Positions 28,771 to 38,266 are shown, counted from the stretch's first letter. The stretch is DNA of 64,000 nt from an uncultured Ruminococcus sp. (GCA_947566125.1 CANOIR010000002.1:1-64000), one strand, 5' to 3'. Notes: generated by a model not told the origin, from the sequence alone. Numbers and translations are program-made.

Positions 28771-29415
28771 TTATCCTCCAAATGCTGCATATCCATTTGG
28801 CACATCACCTACAAGAATAGTTTGTACAAGAATATATTCATATTTTACATATGATTCTGTTCTGCAAAATGGAACTGCACCTGCAACGTGTACGGTTATT
28901 TCAGCAGCAATTTTATGGCAAGTTTGATTTATACCGGCTGATTCCAAAGTGCTTACAAGTTCCACTTCAGCACTTCCTATAGGAAGAAATCGCATTGGCA
29001 CAGACGGTCCTCTTCCTGCAAATATCCAAACACCGCTTACTGTTCCAAGAGATATGGATAATTCTGTATCACGGCTTTCATCAAGTGTTTCATTTAAATC
29101 TGTAAGCAGTGTTGTCTGAAGTCGATTTATATTTCCTGTAAGAGTTTCAACTGCTTTTATATTGCCATTTTCATCACGTAAAATTTCAGAAAAATCACTG
29201 TAATCATAAGGATTTTCTTCAAGTGTTCTCTGTATACTTTTGCCTATAAGCGTTGATGTAAAAGCTCGGCATTCATCTTCGCAAATTGTTTTCAGTGTTG
29301 GTCTTATAAGGCGGTCGATCCATATAAGAATTATAACAGCAGCAGTTATAAAAGCTGTTAACATAAGAAGCATTTTGAAACTGCGTTGTCTTTCAATATA
29401 TGCACTTCGTTTCAA
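28771..29415 (-). CDS. yunB: Sporulation protein YunB
   Basis: A 214-residue protein with one N-terminal membrane helix (LLMLTAFITAAVIILIWI) and an extracytoplasmic domain. It contains SIQRTLEENPYDYSDFSEI, then NRLQTTL, IGSAEVELVSTLESAGINQT and a C-terminal VQTILVGDVPNGYAAFGG, all typical of YunB, a sigma-E-controlled sporulation protein in Bacillus. The start is TTG at 29415, because AAGGAG lies 7 nt upstream. The longer frame to 29445 runs through a GC-rich hairpin (29436-29455). Confidence 0.88.
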   Translation of the reverse strand: MKRSAYIERQRSFKMLLMLTAFITAAVIILIWIDRLIRPTLKTICEDECRAFTSTLIGKSIQRTLEENPYDYSDFSEILRDENGNIKAVETLTGNINRLQTTLLTDLNETLDESRDTELSISLGTVSGVWIFAGRGPSVPMRFLPIGSAEVELVSTLESAGINQTCHKIAAEITVHVAGAVPFCRTESYVKYEYILVQTILVGDVPNGYAAFGG

Positions 29416-29435
29416 GTCATATCTCCTTAATGTGA

Positions 29436-29455
29436 AAGGCGGCAAATGCCGCCTT
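29436..29455 (-). terminator. GC-rich hairpin just upstream of yunB
   Basis: AAGGCGGCA / TGCCGCCTT, 9-bp stem with a tiny loop, followed on the minus strand by TCACATT. It begins 7 nt after the Cys-rich gene's stop and lies just before the yunB ribosome-binding site. It may attenuate read-through. Confidence 0.6.
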
Positions 29456-29462
29456 CTTGTCT

Positions 29463-30281
29463 TTACGAATTGTCGTTATTATCGCTGTTATCATCGGGTC
29501 GACTGCCGCAGCAGCAACCCGGACAATTACCACATTCTCCGCCCTTGATCTGTTCACTACAGCCAGATATAGTTCCCGGTGAAAATTCTTCTGCCGGAAA
29601 TCTTATCTTGTCAAACACTGCACATGGTGATTCCACGTCTGTATGACATTCCTTAGTAGGAATAGTATATTCATAGGTAGGAACCATTATAGTAACAGGA
29701 CGGTAAAGCTCTACTACTGAAAAAAGTCCTATTGTCATAACAACTGCTCTTTCATGCTCATGCTTTCCGCATTCGCATGGATTTTTAGAATTGTTTATAA
29801 TTTTTGTTTCAAGTGCAATAGGTTCCACGACCTGCACAGACGCTGTTGGAAGATTTACTGTTTCACAGCAACAGTCCATATCAGTATCTGTACAAGATGC
29901 TTCTTTGTCACTTGTAAACACTTTGCTACTGCTCTCTCCACCATAAAGAATAACATTTTTACTTGCATAGGCTGTACCTGTTATAAGCATAGGTGATGAG
30001 CAAGCTTTTTCATATGCCATAAGCTCAACTTTAAATGTGTAAGTTAAGTCGATTGAATAAAATCCTCTGTTAAATGGAACCTGCTCTACAGTTATACAGA
30101 TATTTGCAACTTTGATGCAGCGACTTTTAACAAGGGTAACACTTGGCGGTAAACCACATTCATCAAGAGTTATTTGAACATTAGACAGACAATCTCTGTC
30201 ACTACAGCTGTCAAATATACGGTTGACTTTTACAGGAACTGCTTCCGGACACTGATCCGGTGAATGGCTAAGTTTACTCAT
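29463..30281 (-). CDS. Cys-rich protein of unknown function, possibly spore-associated
   Basis: A 272-residue protein that I cannot assign. No signal peptide or membrane segment is seen. There are two similar beta-rich halves: an N-terminal one (VKVNRIFDSCSDRDC ... VPFNRGFYSIDLTYTFKVE) and a second (VVEPIALETKIIN ... VVMTIGLFSVVELYRPVTIMVPTY). Cys pairs and clusters (DCCCETV, CECGKHEHE, CGNCPGCCCGS) and an Asp/Asn-rich tail complete it. The ATG at 30281 follows AGGAGG. Cys-rich composition and its position before yunB suggest a spore coat or crust role, but this is inference. Confidence 0.75.
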   Translation of the reverse strand: MSKLSHSPDQCPEAVPVKVNRIFDSCSDRDCLSNVQITLDECGLPPSVTLVKSRCIKVANICITVEQVPFNRGFYSIDLTYTFKVELMAYEKACSSPMLITGTAYASKNVILYGGESSSKVFTSDKEASCTDTDMDCCCETVNLPTASVQVVEPIALETKIINNSKNPCECGKHEHERAVVMTIGLFSVVELYRPVTIMVPTYEYTIPTKECHTDVESPCAVFDKIRFPAEEFSPGTISGCSEQIKGGECGNCPGCCCGSRPDDNSDNNDNS

Positions 30282-30357
30282 AAAAACCTCCTGAACAATC
30301 CATATAGATGCATCTTCCATATATTTTATTCAGGAGTAATCTCAAGTGTGCATTCAA

Positions 30358-30708
30358 TTAAGAATTTTTATCTACATTTTTAAAAGTTTTTAAGTTTCCT
30401 ATCTTTGCACTGCGTTCAACAAGAACTTCTTCAACTTCTGTCCAAGACAAGCCATTTTCAACACAAAGCACCATAAGATGATACAACAGGTCATTTATTT
30501 CATTTTTAAGTTCATCATTATCGTGATTCTTTGCAGCAATTATTGTTTCAGAACACTCTTCGCCGCACTTTTTTAAAATCTTATCAAGTCCCTTGTCAAA
30601 GAGATAACAGGTATAAGATTTCTGATCCTCAATGTTAACTTCACCACTATCATATACACGTTTTCTGTCAAGTACTACCTCGTACAAATCTTGCATTGGA
30701 TTATTCAT
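30358..30708 (-). CDS. hisE: Phosphoribosyl-ATP pyrophosphatase
   Basis: Histidine pathway step 2. A 116-residue MazG-like all-alpha enzyme. SYTCYLFDKGLDKILKKCGEECSETIIAAKNHD carries the acidic metal-binding E..E...D pattern, followed by NDLLYHLMVLC. It is separate from hisI (not fused) and lies 5 nt after it, at the end of the his operon. Confidence 0.95.
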   Translation of the reverse strand: MNNPMQDLYEVVLDRKRVYDSGEVNIEDQKSYTCYLFDKGLDKILKKCGEECSETIIAAKNHDNDELKNEINDLLYHLMVLCVENGLSWTEVEEVLVERSAKIGNLKTFKNVDKNS

Positions 30709-30713
30709 AATTT

Positions 30714-31058
30714 TTATTTTTCCTCTCCATAAATTTTATTAAAAAAGCAGCTATATGAACCAGTATGGCAAGCAACACCGGTCTGCTTTACATTTAAAAG
30801 CAGTGTATCATCATCGCAATCGCCATAAATTGATATAACCTTTTGTAAATGACCTGATGTAGCGCCCTTGTTCCAAAGTTCTTGACGTGAGCGACTCCAG
30901 TACCATGTATAACCTGTTTCTAATGTCTTTTTAAGACTCTCTTTATTCATATATGCAAGCATGAGAACAGTTTTTGTATCAACGTCAAATGCTATTGCTG
31001 GAATAAGTTCTCCCTTTTTAAAAAATCTATCAAGGTTATTCATATCAATTGTTATCAT
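30714..31058 (-). CDS. hisI: Phosphoribosyl-AMP cyclohydrolase
   Basis: Histidine pathway step 3. 114 residues. [18 protein letters not shown], the [12 protein letters not shown] substrate loop, DCDDDTLL metal-binding Asp residues and the Cys in [12 protein letters not shown] are all present. ATG at 31058 is preferred over TTG at 31064 because of its spacing from GAGGT. Confidence 0.95.
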   Translation of the reverse strand: MITIDMNNLDRFFKKGELIPAIAFDVDTKTVLMLAYMNKESLKKTLETGYTWYWSRSRQELWNKGATSGHLQKVISIYGDCDDDTLLLNVKQTGVACHTGSYSCFFNKIYGEEK

Positions 31059-31068
31059 AAACAAAACC

Positions 31069-31830
31069 TCACTTCATACGAATATCAATGCCTCTTTCAC
31101 GACAATGTTCTTTTACTTCACTTACTGTAAGCTCGCCAAAATGGAAAAGTGATGCTGCAAGAGCAGCTGTTGCACCTGTTTCTTCAAATACTTCTGAGAA
31201 GTCTTTGATTTTTCCTGCACCACCGCTTGCAATAACCGGAATATTTACAGCATTACATACAGCTTTAAGCATTGGCAAGTCAAATCCCTCTTTAGTACCA
31301 TCAGCATCTATAGAGTTAAGGCAAATTTCACCAGCTCCCAATTCTTCTATCTTCTTAACCCATTCAATAAGGTCAAGCTTCATGTCAACTCGTCCACCAT
31401 TAATATATACCGTCCATTTATTGTCGGCAATTTTCTTAGCATCGATACCAACGCAAATACACTGACTTCCAAATATATCAGCACCATCTCTAATAAGCTG
31501 AGTGTTTTTAACAGCTTGAGAGTTTACAGATACCTTATCAGCACCTGCTCTTAGTGTATCTCGTATATCATCTACTGTTTTTATTCCTCCACCTACCGTA
31601 AGCGGAACGAATACACGCTTTGCAGTTTCACGTACAACATCAAGCATAACGCTTCTTTTTTCATATGAAGCTGTAATATCGTAAAAAACTATCTCATCAG
31701 CACCTTGTTGATTATATACTTCTGCAAGCTCTACAGGATCACCAACATCACGTACACCTTTAAATTTTACGCCCTTTACAACTTTGCCGTCACGGACATC
31801 AAGACACGGAATTATTCTTTTTGCAAGCAT
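31069..31830 (-). CDS. hisF: Imidazole glycerol phosphate synthase, cyclase subunit
   Basis: A (beta/alpha)8 subunit that joins ammonia from HisH to PRFAR, giving IGP and AICAR. It has 253 residues: [19 protein letters not shown] start with catalytic Asp11, [11 protein letters not shown], the second catalytic Asp in [12 protein letters not shown], and ASGGAG phosphate loop. Confidence 0.98.
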   Translation of the reverse strand: MLAKRIIPCLDVRDGKVVKGVKFKGVRDVGDPVELAEVYNQQGADEIVFYDITASYEKRSVMLDVVRETAKRVFVPLTVGGGIKTVDDIRDTLRAGADKVSVNSQAVKNTQLIRDGADIFGSQCICVGIDAKKIADNKWTVYINGGRVDMKLDLIEWVKKIEELGAGEICLNSIDADGTKEGFDLPMLKAVCNAVNIPVIASGGAGKIKDFSEVFEETGATAALAASLFHFGELTVSEVKEHCRERGIDIRMK

Positions 31831-31847
31831 AGATATAATCCTTTCTC

Positions 31848-32576
31848 TTAGTTTTCTTCAGAATATGCAATAGCCTCTGCAAGATTCAGTGTACCTTTAT
31901 AAATAGATTTGCCGCAAATAGTTCCATAAAGCCCCATTTCCTTACAGGCAATAATATCATCCATAGTATGTACACCACCGCTTGCAATGATATTGCACTT
32001 ATCTTTTGTATTGCAATAAAGTTCAGACAATTGTTGTTTATTTACACCTGATAACGTACCATCTTTAGAAATATCGGTGAAAATAAAGTATCTTACCCCT
32101 ACTTCTATCATTTTAAGTGCAAGGTAAATATAATTTACATTAGATGTTTCAATCCATCCTTCAGTAGCGACCATGCCATTCATTGCATCTATTCCAACTA
32201 CAATTTTTTCACTGCCGAATTTTTCTATTGCTTGATTTACAAGCTTCGGATTCTTTAATGCAACTGAGCCAAGTATAACTCTTGTAATTCCCATTTTTAA
32301 GTATTCATCAATAGTTTCAAGACTTCTTATTCCGCCGCCAAGTTCAACTTTTAGACTTGTTTTTTCGGCAACGTCTGTATAAATCTTTGTATTTACAGGT
32401 CTTCCCTCTTTAGCACCATCTAGGTCAACCATATGTATCCATGATGAACCGGCTTTTTCAAAACTTTTCGCAGTTTCAAGATAATTTGAAGCCACTTTTT
32501 CCACAGTAGAAAAATCGCCCTTAAAAAGACGTACACAATTTCCGTCTTTTATATCAATAGCTGGTAAAATAATCAT
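31848..32576 (-). CDS. hisA: ProFAR isomerase
   Basis: Opens the ribose of ProFAR to give PRFAR. 242-residue TIM barrel: [15 protein letters not shown] (catalytic Asp), [26 protein letters not shown] (second Asp) and ASGGV phosphate loop. The start overlaps the hisH stop by 4 nt (ATGA). Confidence 0.97.
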   Translation of the reverse strand: MIILPAIDIKDGNCVRLFKGDFSTVEKVASNYLETAKSFEKAGSSWIHMVDLDGAKEGRPVNTKIYTDVAEKTSLKVELGGGIRSLETIDEYLKMGITRVILGSVALKNPKLVNQAIEKFGSEKIVVGIDAMNGMVATEGWIETSNVNYIYLALKMIEVGVRYFIFTDISKDGTLSGVNKQQLSELYCNTKDKCNIIASGGVHTMDDIIACKEMGLYGTICGKSIYKGTLNLAEAIAYSEEN

Positions 32577-33178
32577 TTTATAAGTCCTCCAAAATTCCTA
32601 AGAATTTTTAATCCGGTATCACCGCTTTTTTCAGGATGAAATTGTGCTCCATAAACTGTACTTCCATCATATACCATAGCAGGGACACGTCCATCATATT
32701 CTACCCAAGCAGCAAGATATTTTTCATCTGTAACAGCAGCATATGAATGAACAAAATAAACATATGAATCATCACCTATATTATGGAGAATCGGACAATC
32801 CGTACCGTACTCAAGTTTATTCCAACCCATATGAGGTATTATAAAACCAGGTTTTTCCATTTTTTCAACACTTCCTGGAACAAGTCCAAGACCATTACAT
32901 TTTTCAAATTCATAACTTTTATCAAAAAGCATCTGCATACCAAGACATATTCCCAAAAAAGGTTTTTTCTTAGCCTCGGTGCGAACTATTTCAGTAAGAC
33001 CACTTTCAGCAAGCTTATTCATTGCCGCCGGAAATGCACCTACTCCTGGAAGTATAATTGCATCTGCGTTTTCAATTTCTTTTTTATCTGATGTCAAAAT
33101 GCTGTCGAGTTCCAGATAATCAAGTGCATTTTTTACACTGAAAATATTACCGGCACCATAGTCAACGATTGCTATCAT
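32573..33178 (-). CDS. hisH: Imidazole glycerol phosphate synthase, glutaminase subunit
   Basis: A class I glutamine amidotransferase that supplies ammonia to HisF. It has 201 residues. DYGAGNIFSVKNAL start, oxyanion PGVGAF, nucleophile Cys in LGICLGMQ, and the His-Glu pair in QFHPEKSG. Confidence 0.97.
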   Translation of the reverse strand: MIAIVDYGAGNIFSVKNALDYLELDSILTSDKKEIENADAIILPGVGAFPAAMNKLAESGLTEIVRTEAKKKPFLGICLGMQMLFDKSYEFEKCNGLGLVPGSVEKMEKPGFIIPHMGWNKLEYGTDCPILHNIGDDSYVYFVHSYAAVTDEKYLAAWVEYDGRVPAMVYDGSTVYGAQFHPEKSGDTGLKILRNFGGLIK

Positions 33179-33180
33179 AA

Positions 33181-33765
33181 TTATAATACTCCTTTTGTAG
33201 AAAGTGTTTTACCATCTGATAATGGTGCTATTGCCGTTTTAAGAGCGTGTGCAACAGCTTTGAATGCAGCTTCGCATTTATGATGGTCATTATTTCCGTA
33301 CATCATATTTATATGAAGTGTGATACCCGCATTAAACGCAAACGCACGGAAAAACTCTTCTGTAAGACAAGTATCATAATTGCCTATCATAGCATTTGTA
33401 AAACTGCCTTGAAACACCAAAAAAGGGCGATTGCTTATATCAAGACTGCAAAAGGACAATGCTTCGTCCATTGGAATAAATGCACTGCCATAACGTGTGA
33501 TTCCTGATTTATAACCAAGAGCTTCACCCAATGCTTTTCCGAGAACAATTCCTGTATCTTCCACCGTATGATGACCATCTACATGAAGATCGCCTTTTAC
33601 ACTTATTTCCATACTGATTCCACTATGTACAGAAAGTGCTGTAAGCATATGGTCAAAAAATCCTATTCCAGTATCAATACTTGCTTTTCCTTGACCGTCA
33701 AGTTTGACTTTTACATCTATATCAGTTTCTCTTGTTGTTCGTTTGATTTGTGATTCTCTTATCAT
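33181..33765 (-). CDS. hisB: Imidazoleglycerol-phosphate dehydratase
   Basis: Step 6 of histidine synthesis. It is monofunctional (194 residues; no phosphatase domain). The metal-ligand repeats FFDHML, DGHHTVEDTGI and NNDHHKCEAAFKA are present. It lies 2 nt before hisH. Confidence 0.97.
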   Translation of the reverse strand: MIRESQIKRTTRETDIDVKVKLDGQGKASIDTGIGFFDHMLTALSVHSGISMEISVKGDLHVDGHHTVEDTGIVLGKALGEALGYKSGITRYGSAFIPMDEALSFCSLDISNRPFLVFQGSFTNAMIGNYDTCLTEEFFRAFAFNAGITLHINMMYGNNDHHKCEAAFKAVAHALKTAIAPLSDGKTLSTKGVL

Positions 33766-33777
33766 CGGAACACATCC

Positions 33778-33984
33778 TTACATTGTAGTTATATCGTCAA
33801 TCATAACCTTGCCGTCTTTGTCAAGCAAAGGTGTGATATGAGTTAAATCGCCATTGCCGTTAACGATATAATTCACACCTGTTTCAGAATCCATAATAAT
33901 TGATATAAAACCAGACATTCCTAAAAACTGTTCTGATTTGATAACAAAACGTTCTTTTTTACTTTCTTTTTTATTTCCAAACAT
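33778..33984 (-). CDS. DUF6440-like small protein in the his operon
   Basis: A 68-residue protein resembling the DUF6440 pattern: a basic start (MFGNKKESKKERFVI), then a beta-sheet-forming core with DSETGVNYI and a TPLLDKDGKVMID end. There is no membrane segment. Function unknown. It lies between the lipoprotein gene and hisB with a good AGGAG site and short spacing, so it is transcribed with his genes. Confidence 0.8.
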   Translation of the reverse strand: MFGNKKESKKERFVIKSEQFLGMSGFISIIMDSETGVNYIVNGNGDLTHITPLLDKDGKVMIDDITTM

Positions 33985-34014
33985 TATACTACACTCCTAC
34001 TCAAAAATATTGAA

Positions 34015-35061
34015 TTAGTTATCATTATATTCAGCATCAAAATCTTGAAAATCACTTGAGAACACCCAACCTTTAGAAGATAGATCATCATCTGTATTTC
34101 CTGCAAGCTTTTCAAGATTCATTGTTTGCGGAGCTGATAAATAATATGTAAAACTATACACACATCCATCAATAAAAATCAAACCAGATTCGCCCCAATT
34201 GTCCGTATTCCACTGATAATTTTCAGAATTGATATTTGTACAATAACTGCCTTTTATATTCAAGGTATCAGCACCGTTCAATCCATACGCATATACAAAT
34301 AATCCATCTTTTGGTCTAAAGCCAATATATGGTGAAAATTGCATTCCATTATCATAATCTTCCCATAAACCAGAAGCAGAAGAAGAGTACATAGAAGGAG
34401 AATCATAAATGCTCATATCAATAGGAGAAAACTCTGGAGATGAATCGCATTTCGCAGTATCAATTACTGATTTCACATCATTATTAAGAGAAGTATACTC
34501 TTCATATAGTTCGGTAATTGTAGTGTCATAGTCGCAATCTGTAGGCAGAAATGCGATTACATATTCATCACTAAATGTTCCAAGAAGAAATGATGATGGA
34601 ATAATTGTAGACATATACTCAGCAGGATTACTCATAATTGTTAGAAGCTCTCCTGCATTTCTTTCTGCGATGTAATCACTGCATTTTTTACTGTATACTA
34701 CGCTGTCTTCTATAAAAACACGTCCTGCCCAATTTGCCGGAAATGCCATATTGCACATGGTACTTACAAATAACACATTAAAAGAACCATCCGGATTTTG
34801 TGAAACTATAGCTGAATTATCAGTTTGAATAGTAGATTCTGATTTTTCTGTTTTATTTTCTGTAACAGGTTTAGTAACAGTTTCTGTACCAAAGGAAGTT
34901 TCATCAATATTTGTTGTTGATACATTAGAAGTTACATTTGTTGTAGTATTAATATCTGCAGATGATTTTTCATTAGAATTGTATTCATTTTTACAACCTG
35001 AAAATGAGGTTAGGCAAATAGCAAATGTAAAAATATAAACAGATATTTTTTTATTTTTCAT
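34015..35061 (-). CDS. Putative lipoprotein encoded inside the his operon
   Basis: A 348-residue exported protein. The signal peptide ends in the lipobox FSGC (Cys23), followed by a Ser/Thr/Asn-rich linker to about residue 85 and a globular domain (DGSFNVLFVSTMCNMAFPANW onward). I recognise no family. Its ATG overlaps the hisD stop by 4 nt, so its translation is coupled to hisD although it has no visible histidine-pathway motif. It could be a cargo gene or a membrane-associated partner. Confidence 0.8.
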   Translation of the reverse strand: MKNKKISVYIFTFAICLTSFSGCKNEYNSNEKSSADINTTTNVTSNVSTTNIDETSFGTETVTKPVTENKTEKSESTIQTDNSAIVSQNPDGSFNVLFVSTMCNMAFPANWAGRVFIEDSVVYSKKCSDYIAERNAGELLTIMSNPAEYMSTIIPSSFLLGTFSDEYVIAFLPTDCDYDTTITELYEEYTSLNNDVKSVIDTAKCDSSPEFSPIDMSIYDSPSMYSSSASGLWEDYDNGMQFSPYIGFRPKDGLFVYAYGLNGADTLNIKGSYCTNINSENYQWNTDNWGESGLIFIDGCVYSFTYYLSAPQTMNLEKLAGNTDDDLSSKGWVFSSDFQDFDAEYNDN

Positions 35062-36362
35062 TTTTCATCCTCAAATCTAACCGTAATAGCATTAGCGTGT
35101 GCTGTAAGTCCTTCACGATTTGCAATCATAACAATATCATCTTTTGCTTCAAGAAGAGCATCTTTTGTATAATAAGTATAACTTGAACGCTTGATAAAGC
35201 TGTTTACGCCAAGCGGAGAGAAAAATCTTGCAGTACCGCTTGTTGGAAGAACGTGATTTGGACCGGCATAGTAATCTCCAAGAGGTTCAGAAGCATATGC
35301 ACCAAGGAATACAGAACCAGCATTGTCTAGTGAGCCAAGCAATTCCATAGGATTTTCCATAAGAACTTCAAGATGTTCTGGTGCGATTTGATTTGCAACA
35401 GCAGCTGCTTCCTCACGTGTATCGCAAAGTAAAATAGCACCATATGTATTCATTGACTTTTCAATAATTTCTTTACGTGATAAATATTCACACTGACGGT
35501 TTATTTCCGCTTCTGCTTTATCAGCAAGTTCTTCATTTGTAGTTACAAGAATTGATGACGCAAGAACATCATGCTCTGCTTGTGACATAAGATCAGCTGC
35601 CACAAATTTTGGATCAGCTGTTTCATCAGCCATTAAAAGTATTTCACTAGGACCTGCTATCATATCAATATCTACTGTTCCATAAAGAAGTTTTTTAGCT
35701 GTGGCAACATAGATATTTCCAGGACCAACTATCTTGTCAACCTTAGGAATTTCTTCTGTACCATAAGCAAGAGCTGCAATCGCCTGCGCACCACCTGAAA
35801 GAAATATACGATCTACTCCGCATATAGCCGCTGCTACAAGAATATCTGGATTTGGTGTACCGTCCTTACAAGGAGGTGTTACCATTATAATTTCCTTAAC
35901 ACCTGCAATTTTAGCAGGTACAGCATTCATAATAACACTTGACGGATAAGCAGCTGTGCCACCTGGTACATATAAACCTACACGCTCAAGTCCTCTTACA
36001 CGCTGACCTAAAATAACACCATTTGGAAGAGCATTTATAAATCCTTGTGATACCTGTCTTTGATGAAAATCACGGACGTTTTCCATTGAATTCAAAAGTG
36101 CATTTACAAATTTCTCATCAGCATTTGTGAGTGCATCATTTATAACATCTCTTGGAACTTCATAATATTTAGGTAAATTGCCATCAAATTTAAGGGTATA
36201 GTCCTTTACAGCCTTATCTCCTCCTTTTTTTACATTTGCAATTATTTCACTTACAGTGGCAGTAACTTTTTCATTTGTTTCACCACTGCGTTTATCAAGC
36301 ATTTCAAAAAAAGCTTGCTTTTCTTCAGCATTACTTGCATTTATTCTCTTAATTTTAATCAT
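35058..36362 (-). CDS. hisD: Histidinol dehydrogenase
   Basis: Zn-dependent NAD enzyme for the last two oxidations to histidine. It has 434 residues. GLERVGLYVPGGTAAYPS, VDKIVGPGNIYVATAKK, DMIAGPSEILL, QAEHDVLASSIL and the APEHLEV and PTSGTARFFSPLGV segments hold the zinc ligands and the catalytic Glu/His pair. Its start overlaps hisG by 8 nt. Confidence 0.98.
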   Translation of the reverse strand: MIKIKRINASNAEEKQAFFEMLDKRSGETNEKVTATVSEIIANVKKGGDKAVKDYTLKFDGNLPKYYEVPRDVINDALTNADEKFVNALLNSMENVRDFHQRQVSQGFINALPNGVILGQRVRGLERVGLYVPGGTAAYPSSVIMNAVPAKIAGVKEIIMVTPPCKDGTPNPDILVAAAICGVDRIFLSGGAQAIAALAYGTEEIPKVDKIVGPGNIYVATAKKLLYGTVDIDMIAGPSEILLMADETADPKFVAADLMSQAEHDVLASSILVTTNEELADKAEAEINRQCEYLSRKEIIEKSMNTYGAILLCDTREEAAAVANQIAPEHLEVLMENPMELLGSLDNAGSVFLGAYASEPLGDYYAGPNHVLPTSGTARFFSPLGVNSFIKRSSYTYYTKDALLEAKDDIVMIANREGLTAHANAITVRFEDEK

Positions 36363-36996
36363 TGTTTTTTAATGCCTCCTCGATTTTAGAAACAAGTTCT
36401 TCTATTTCTTTTTGTCTAAGTTTTAGGCTTACTGTGTTTACAATAAGTCTTGCTGAAATAGGCACAACATCTTCAACTACTTCAAGTCCATTTTCACGAA
36501 GAGTAACACCAGTTTCTACAATATCCACAATACCATCTGCTAATTCCAAAAGCGGTGCAAGCTCAACTGAACCTTCTATCTTTACTATATCGATGTCCAT
36601 ATTCTTATCTTCAAAGAACTTTCTGGCAACATTTGGATATTTTGTCGCAATTGTTTTTACACCAAATCCACTATAAAAATCAGTATCCTTTTTAGCAGCA
36701 AGGGCAAATTTGCATCTGCCAAATCCTAGGTCACAAAGCTCAAAGAATTTACCTTCCATTTCTATAATAGTATCTTTGCCTACAACGCCAATATCGCATA
36801 CACCATGTTCAACATATGTAATAACGTCAGCAGCCTTTGCAAGAACTACTTCCATATTCCCGTCTGGTATTGGTAAAATAAGTCTGCGACCCTTTTCTCT
36901 GACTGCTGTGCAGTCATATCCAAGTTTTTCAAAAAGTGCTACTGTATCTTTTTCAAGTCTTCCCTTTGTAAGGGCTATTCTAAGCGGCTTAGTCAT
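36355..36996 (-). CDS. hisG: ATP phosphoribosyltransferase, short form
   Basis: First committed step of histidine synthesis. At 213 residues it is the short (HisG-S) form, lacking the C-terminal regulatory domain and requiring HisZ. LRIALTKGRLEKD start; DTIIEMEGKFFELCDLGFGRCKFALA; and the PRPP loop DGIVDIVETGVTLREN. Confidence 0.97.
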   Translation of the reverse strand: MTKPLRIALTKGRLEKDTVALFEKLGYDCTAVREKGRRLILPIPDGNMEVVLAKAADVITYVEHGVCDIGVVGKDTIIEMEGKFFELCDLGFGRCKFALAAKKDTDFYSGFGVKTIATKYPNVARKFFEDKNMDIDIVKIEGSVELAPLLELADGIVDIVETGVTLRENGLEVVEDVVPISARLIVNTVSLKLRQKEIEELVSKIEEALKNND

Positions 36997-36998
36997 AA

Positions 36999-38189
36999 TT
37001 AAACCTCCAGATTTTCATTATCAACAAAAATTATTTTGCCGATCTTCTTTTTACGTGCATATTCACGTGTCGATTCAATATCATCACAAAGAGCAATTTC
37101 TACTGTTATATTTTCTTCAGTTCTAAGCTTCTTTGCAATGTCAAGTGCTTTCATTTCAAAACCATCTTCTGCAAATATAATCACATCAGCAGATTTTACT
37201 TCTCTTGGATTTTCCTTAACAGCAACTTTTGTAATTGCATCTATATTCACGCCAAATCCAATCGCAGGAATATCATATCCATAATCGGCAAGAAGTTTAT
37301 TATATCTTCCACCTGAAAGAACTTCTTCGCCATATCCTTCAAGATAACCTTTTATAATAATGCCTGTATAATAATCCGCATTATTTACCATTCCAAGGTC
37401 AACTGTAAGTTTACCATTACCGATAAGATTAGAAATTTCATTGTACATCTTCTTCAAATCGTCAAGCATTATATCTATTCTTTCATTTGAATAAAGTTCT
37501 GATGCTTTCTCAAAGACCCCTTCACCGCCGAACATTGCAGGTAAACGTTTTAATGCAGCTATTACAGGTGTATCACCCATACGGTCAAGCATATCATTAA
37601 GTGCAGGGTAATTCTTTGTTTCGATTAAATAGCGTATATTTTCACGTTCATCTTCAGTTGCATTAAGCTCACCCATAAGCTCCTTGAATATTCCGGCATC
37701 ACCTATTTCCAAAGAGAAACTTGTTTCTGTACAGCTTTCCAAAACTTCTATTGCAGTGCTTACCATTTCTAAATCTGCCATATGAGATGCAGAGCCTATA
37801 AGTTCAATTCCAGCTTGTACTATTTCATTACTTCTGCCTTTAAGTGCAGATTCAAATCTATAAACACTTTGATTATAGAAAAGTCTGATCGGCAGCGAAG
37901 CATCTCTAAGTCTTGTAGCAATAACTCTAGCTATAGGCATTGTGCTTTCAGGACGCATTACAAGAAGTCTGCCTTTGCTGTCTGTTAATTTATAAAGACG
38001 TTCCTGCGGGTAATGACCTGATTCAGTCTGAAAAACATCGTAAAATTCAAGAGCTGGTGTTGTAAGCTCATAATAACCCTTACTTTTAAATATATCATAA
38101 AGCTTAGCTTCGGTTTCATGTCGCACCAAACATTCTTCAAACAAAAAATCTTTTGTTCCTTCTGGTGTTATTAAATCATATTTTCTCAT
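36999..38189 (-). CDS. hisZ: ATP phosphoribosyltransferase regulatory subunit HisZ
   Basis: A 396-residue HisRS paralogue without tRNA charging that makes short HisG active and histidine-sensitive. It keeps the class II fold (LITPEGTKDFLFEE; RLYKLTDSKGRLLVMRPESTMPIARV). ATG at 38189 is chosen because GGAGGAAG precedes it by a few nt; the TTG at 38201 lies inside that site. It is the first gene of the his operon. Confidence 0.93.
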   Translation of the reverse strand: MRKYDLITPEGTKDFLFEECLVRHETEAKLYDIFKSKGYYELTTPALEFYDVFQTESGHYPQERLYKLTDSKGRLLVMRPESTMPIARVIATRLRDASLPIRLFYNQSVYRFESALKGRSNEIVQAGIELIGSASHMADLEMVSTAIEVLESCTETSFSLEIGDAGIFKELMGELNATEDERENIRYLIETKNYPALNDMLDRMGDTPVIAALKRLPAMFGGEGVFEKASELYSNERIDIMLDDLKKMYNEISNLIGNGKLTVDLGMVNNADYYTGIIIKGYLEGYGEEVLSGGRYNKLLADYGYDIPAIGFGVNIDAITKVAVKENPREVKSADVIIFAEDGFEMKALDIAKKLRTEENITVEIALCDDIESTREYARKKKIGKIIFVDNENLEV

Positions 38190-38208
38190 ATCTTCCTCCA
38201 AATCACTT

Positions 38209-38234
38209 TATCATGCTAACATGGTACTATGATA
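38209..38234 (-). promoter_or_regulatory. Palindrome over the his promoter -10 region
   Basis: TATCATG-CTAA-CATGGTA (38209-38226) is an 18-nt near-palindrome directly downstream of the -10. A second arm reaches ATGATA at 38229-38234, which is the -10 itself. The position fits a repressor operator. TrpR-family HisR/YerC regulators are proposed for his genes in Firmicutes, but I cannot confirm the match. Confidence 0.55.
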
Positions 38235-38257
38235 ACATATATTAAACAAATTGTCAA
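38229..38257 (-). promoter_or_regulatory. his operon promoter
   Basis: Minus strand: TTGACA (38257-38252), 17-bp spacer, TATCAT (38234-38229), in the 77-nt gap after polC. Confidence 0.7.
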
Positions 38258-38266
38258 GTAACTATC

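Noticed and set aside
36690..37126. Plus-strand ORFs opposite hisG/hisZ
   Set aside because: Shadow frames of well-supported minus-strand his genes.
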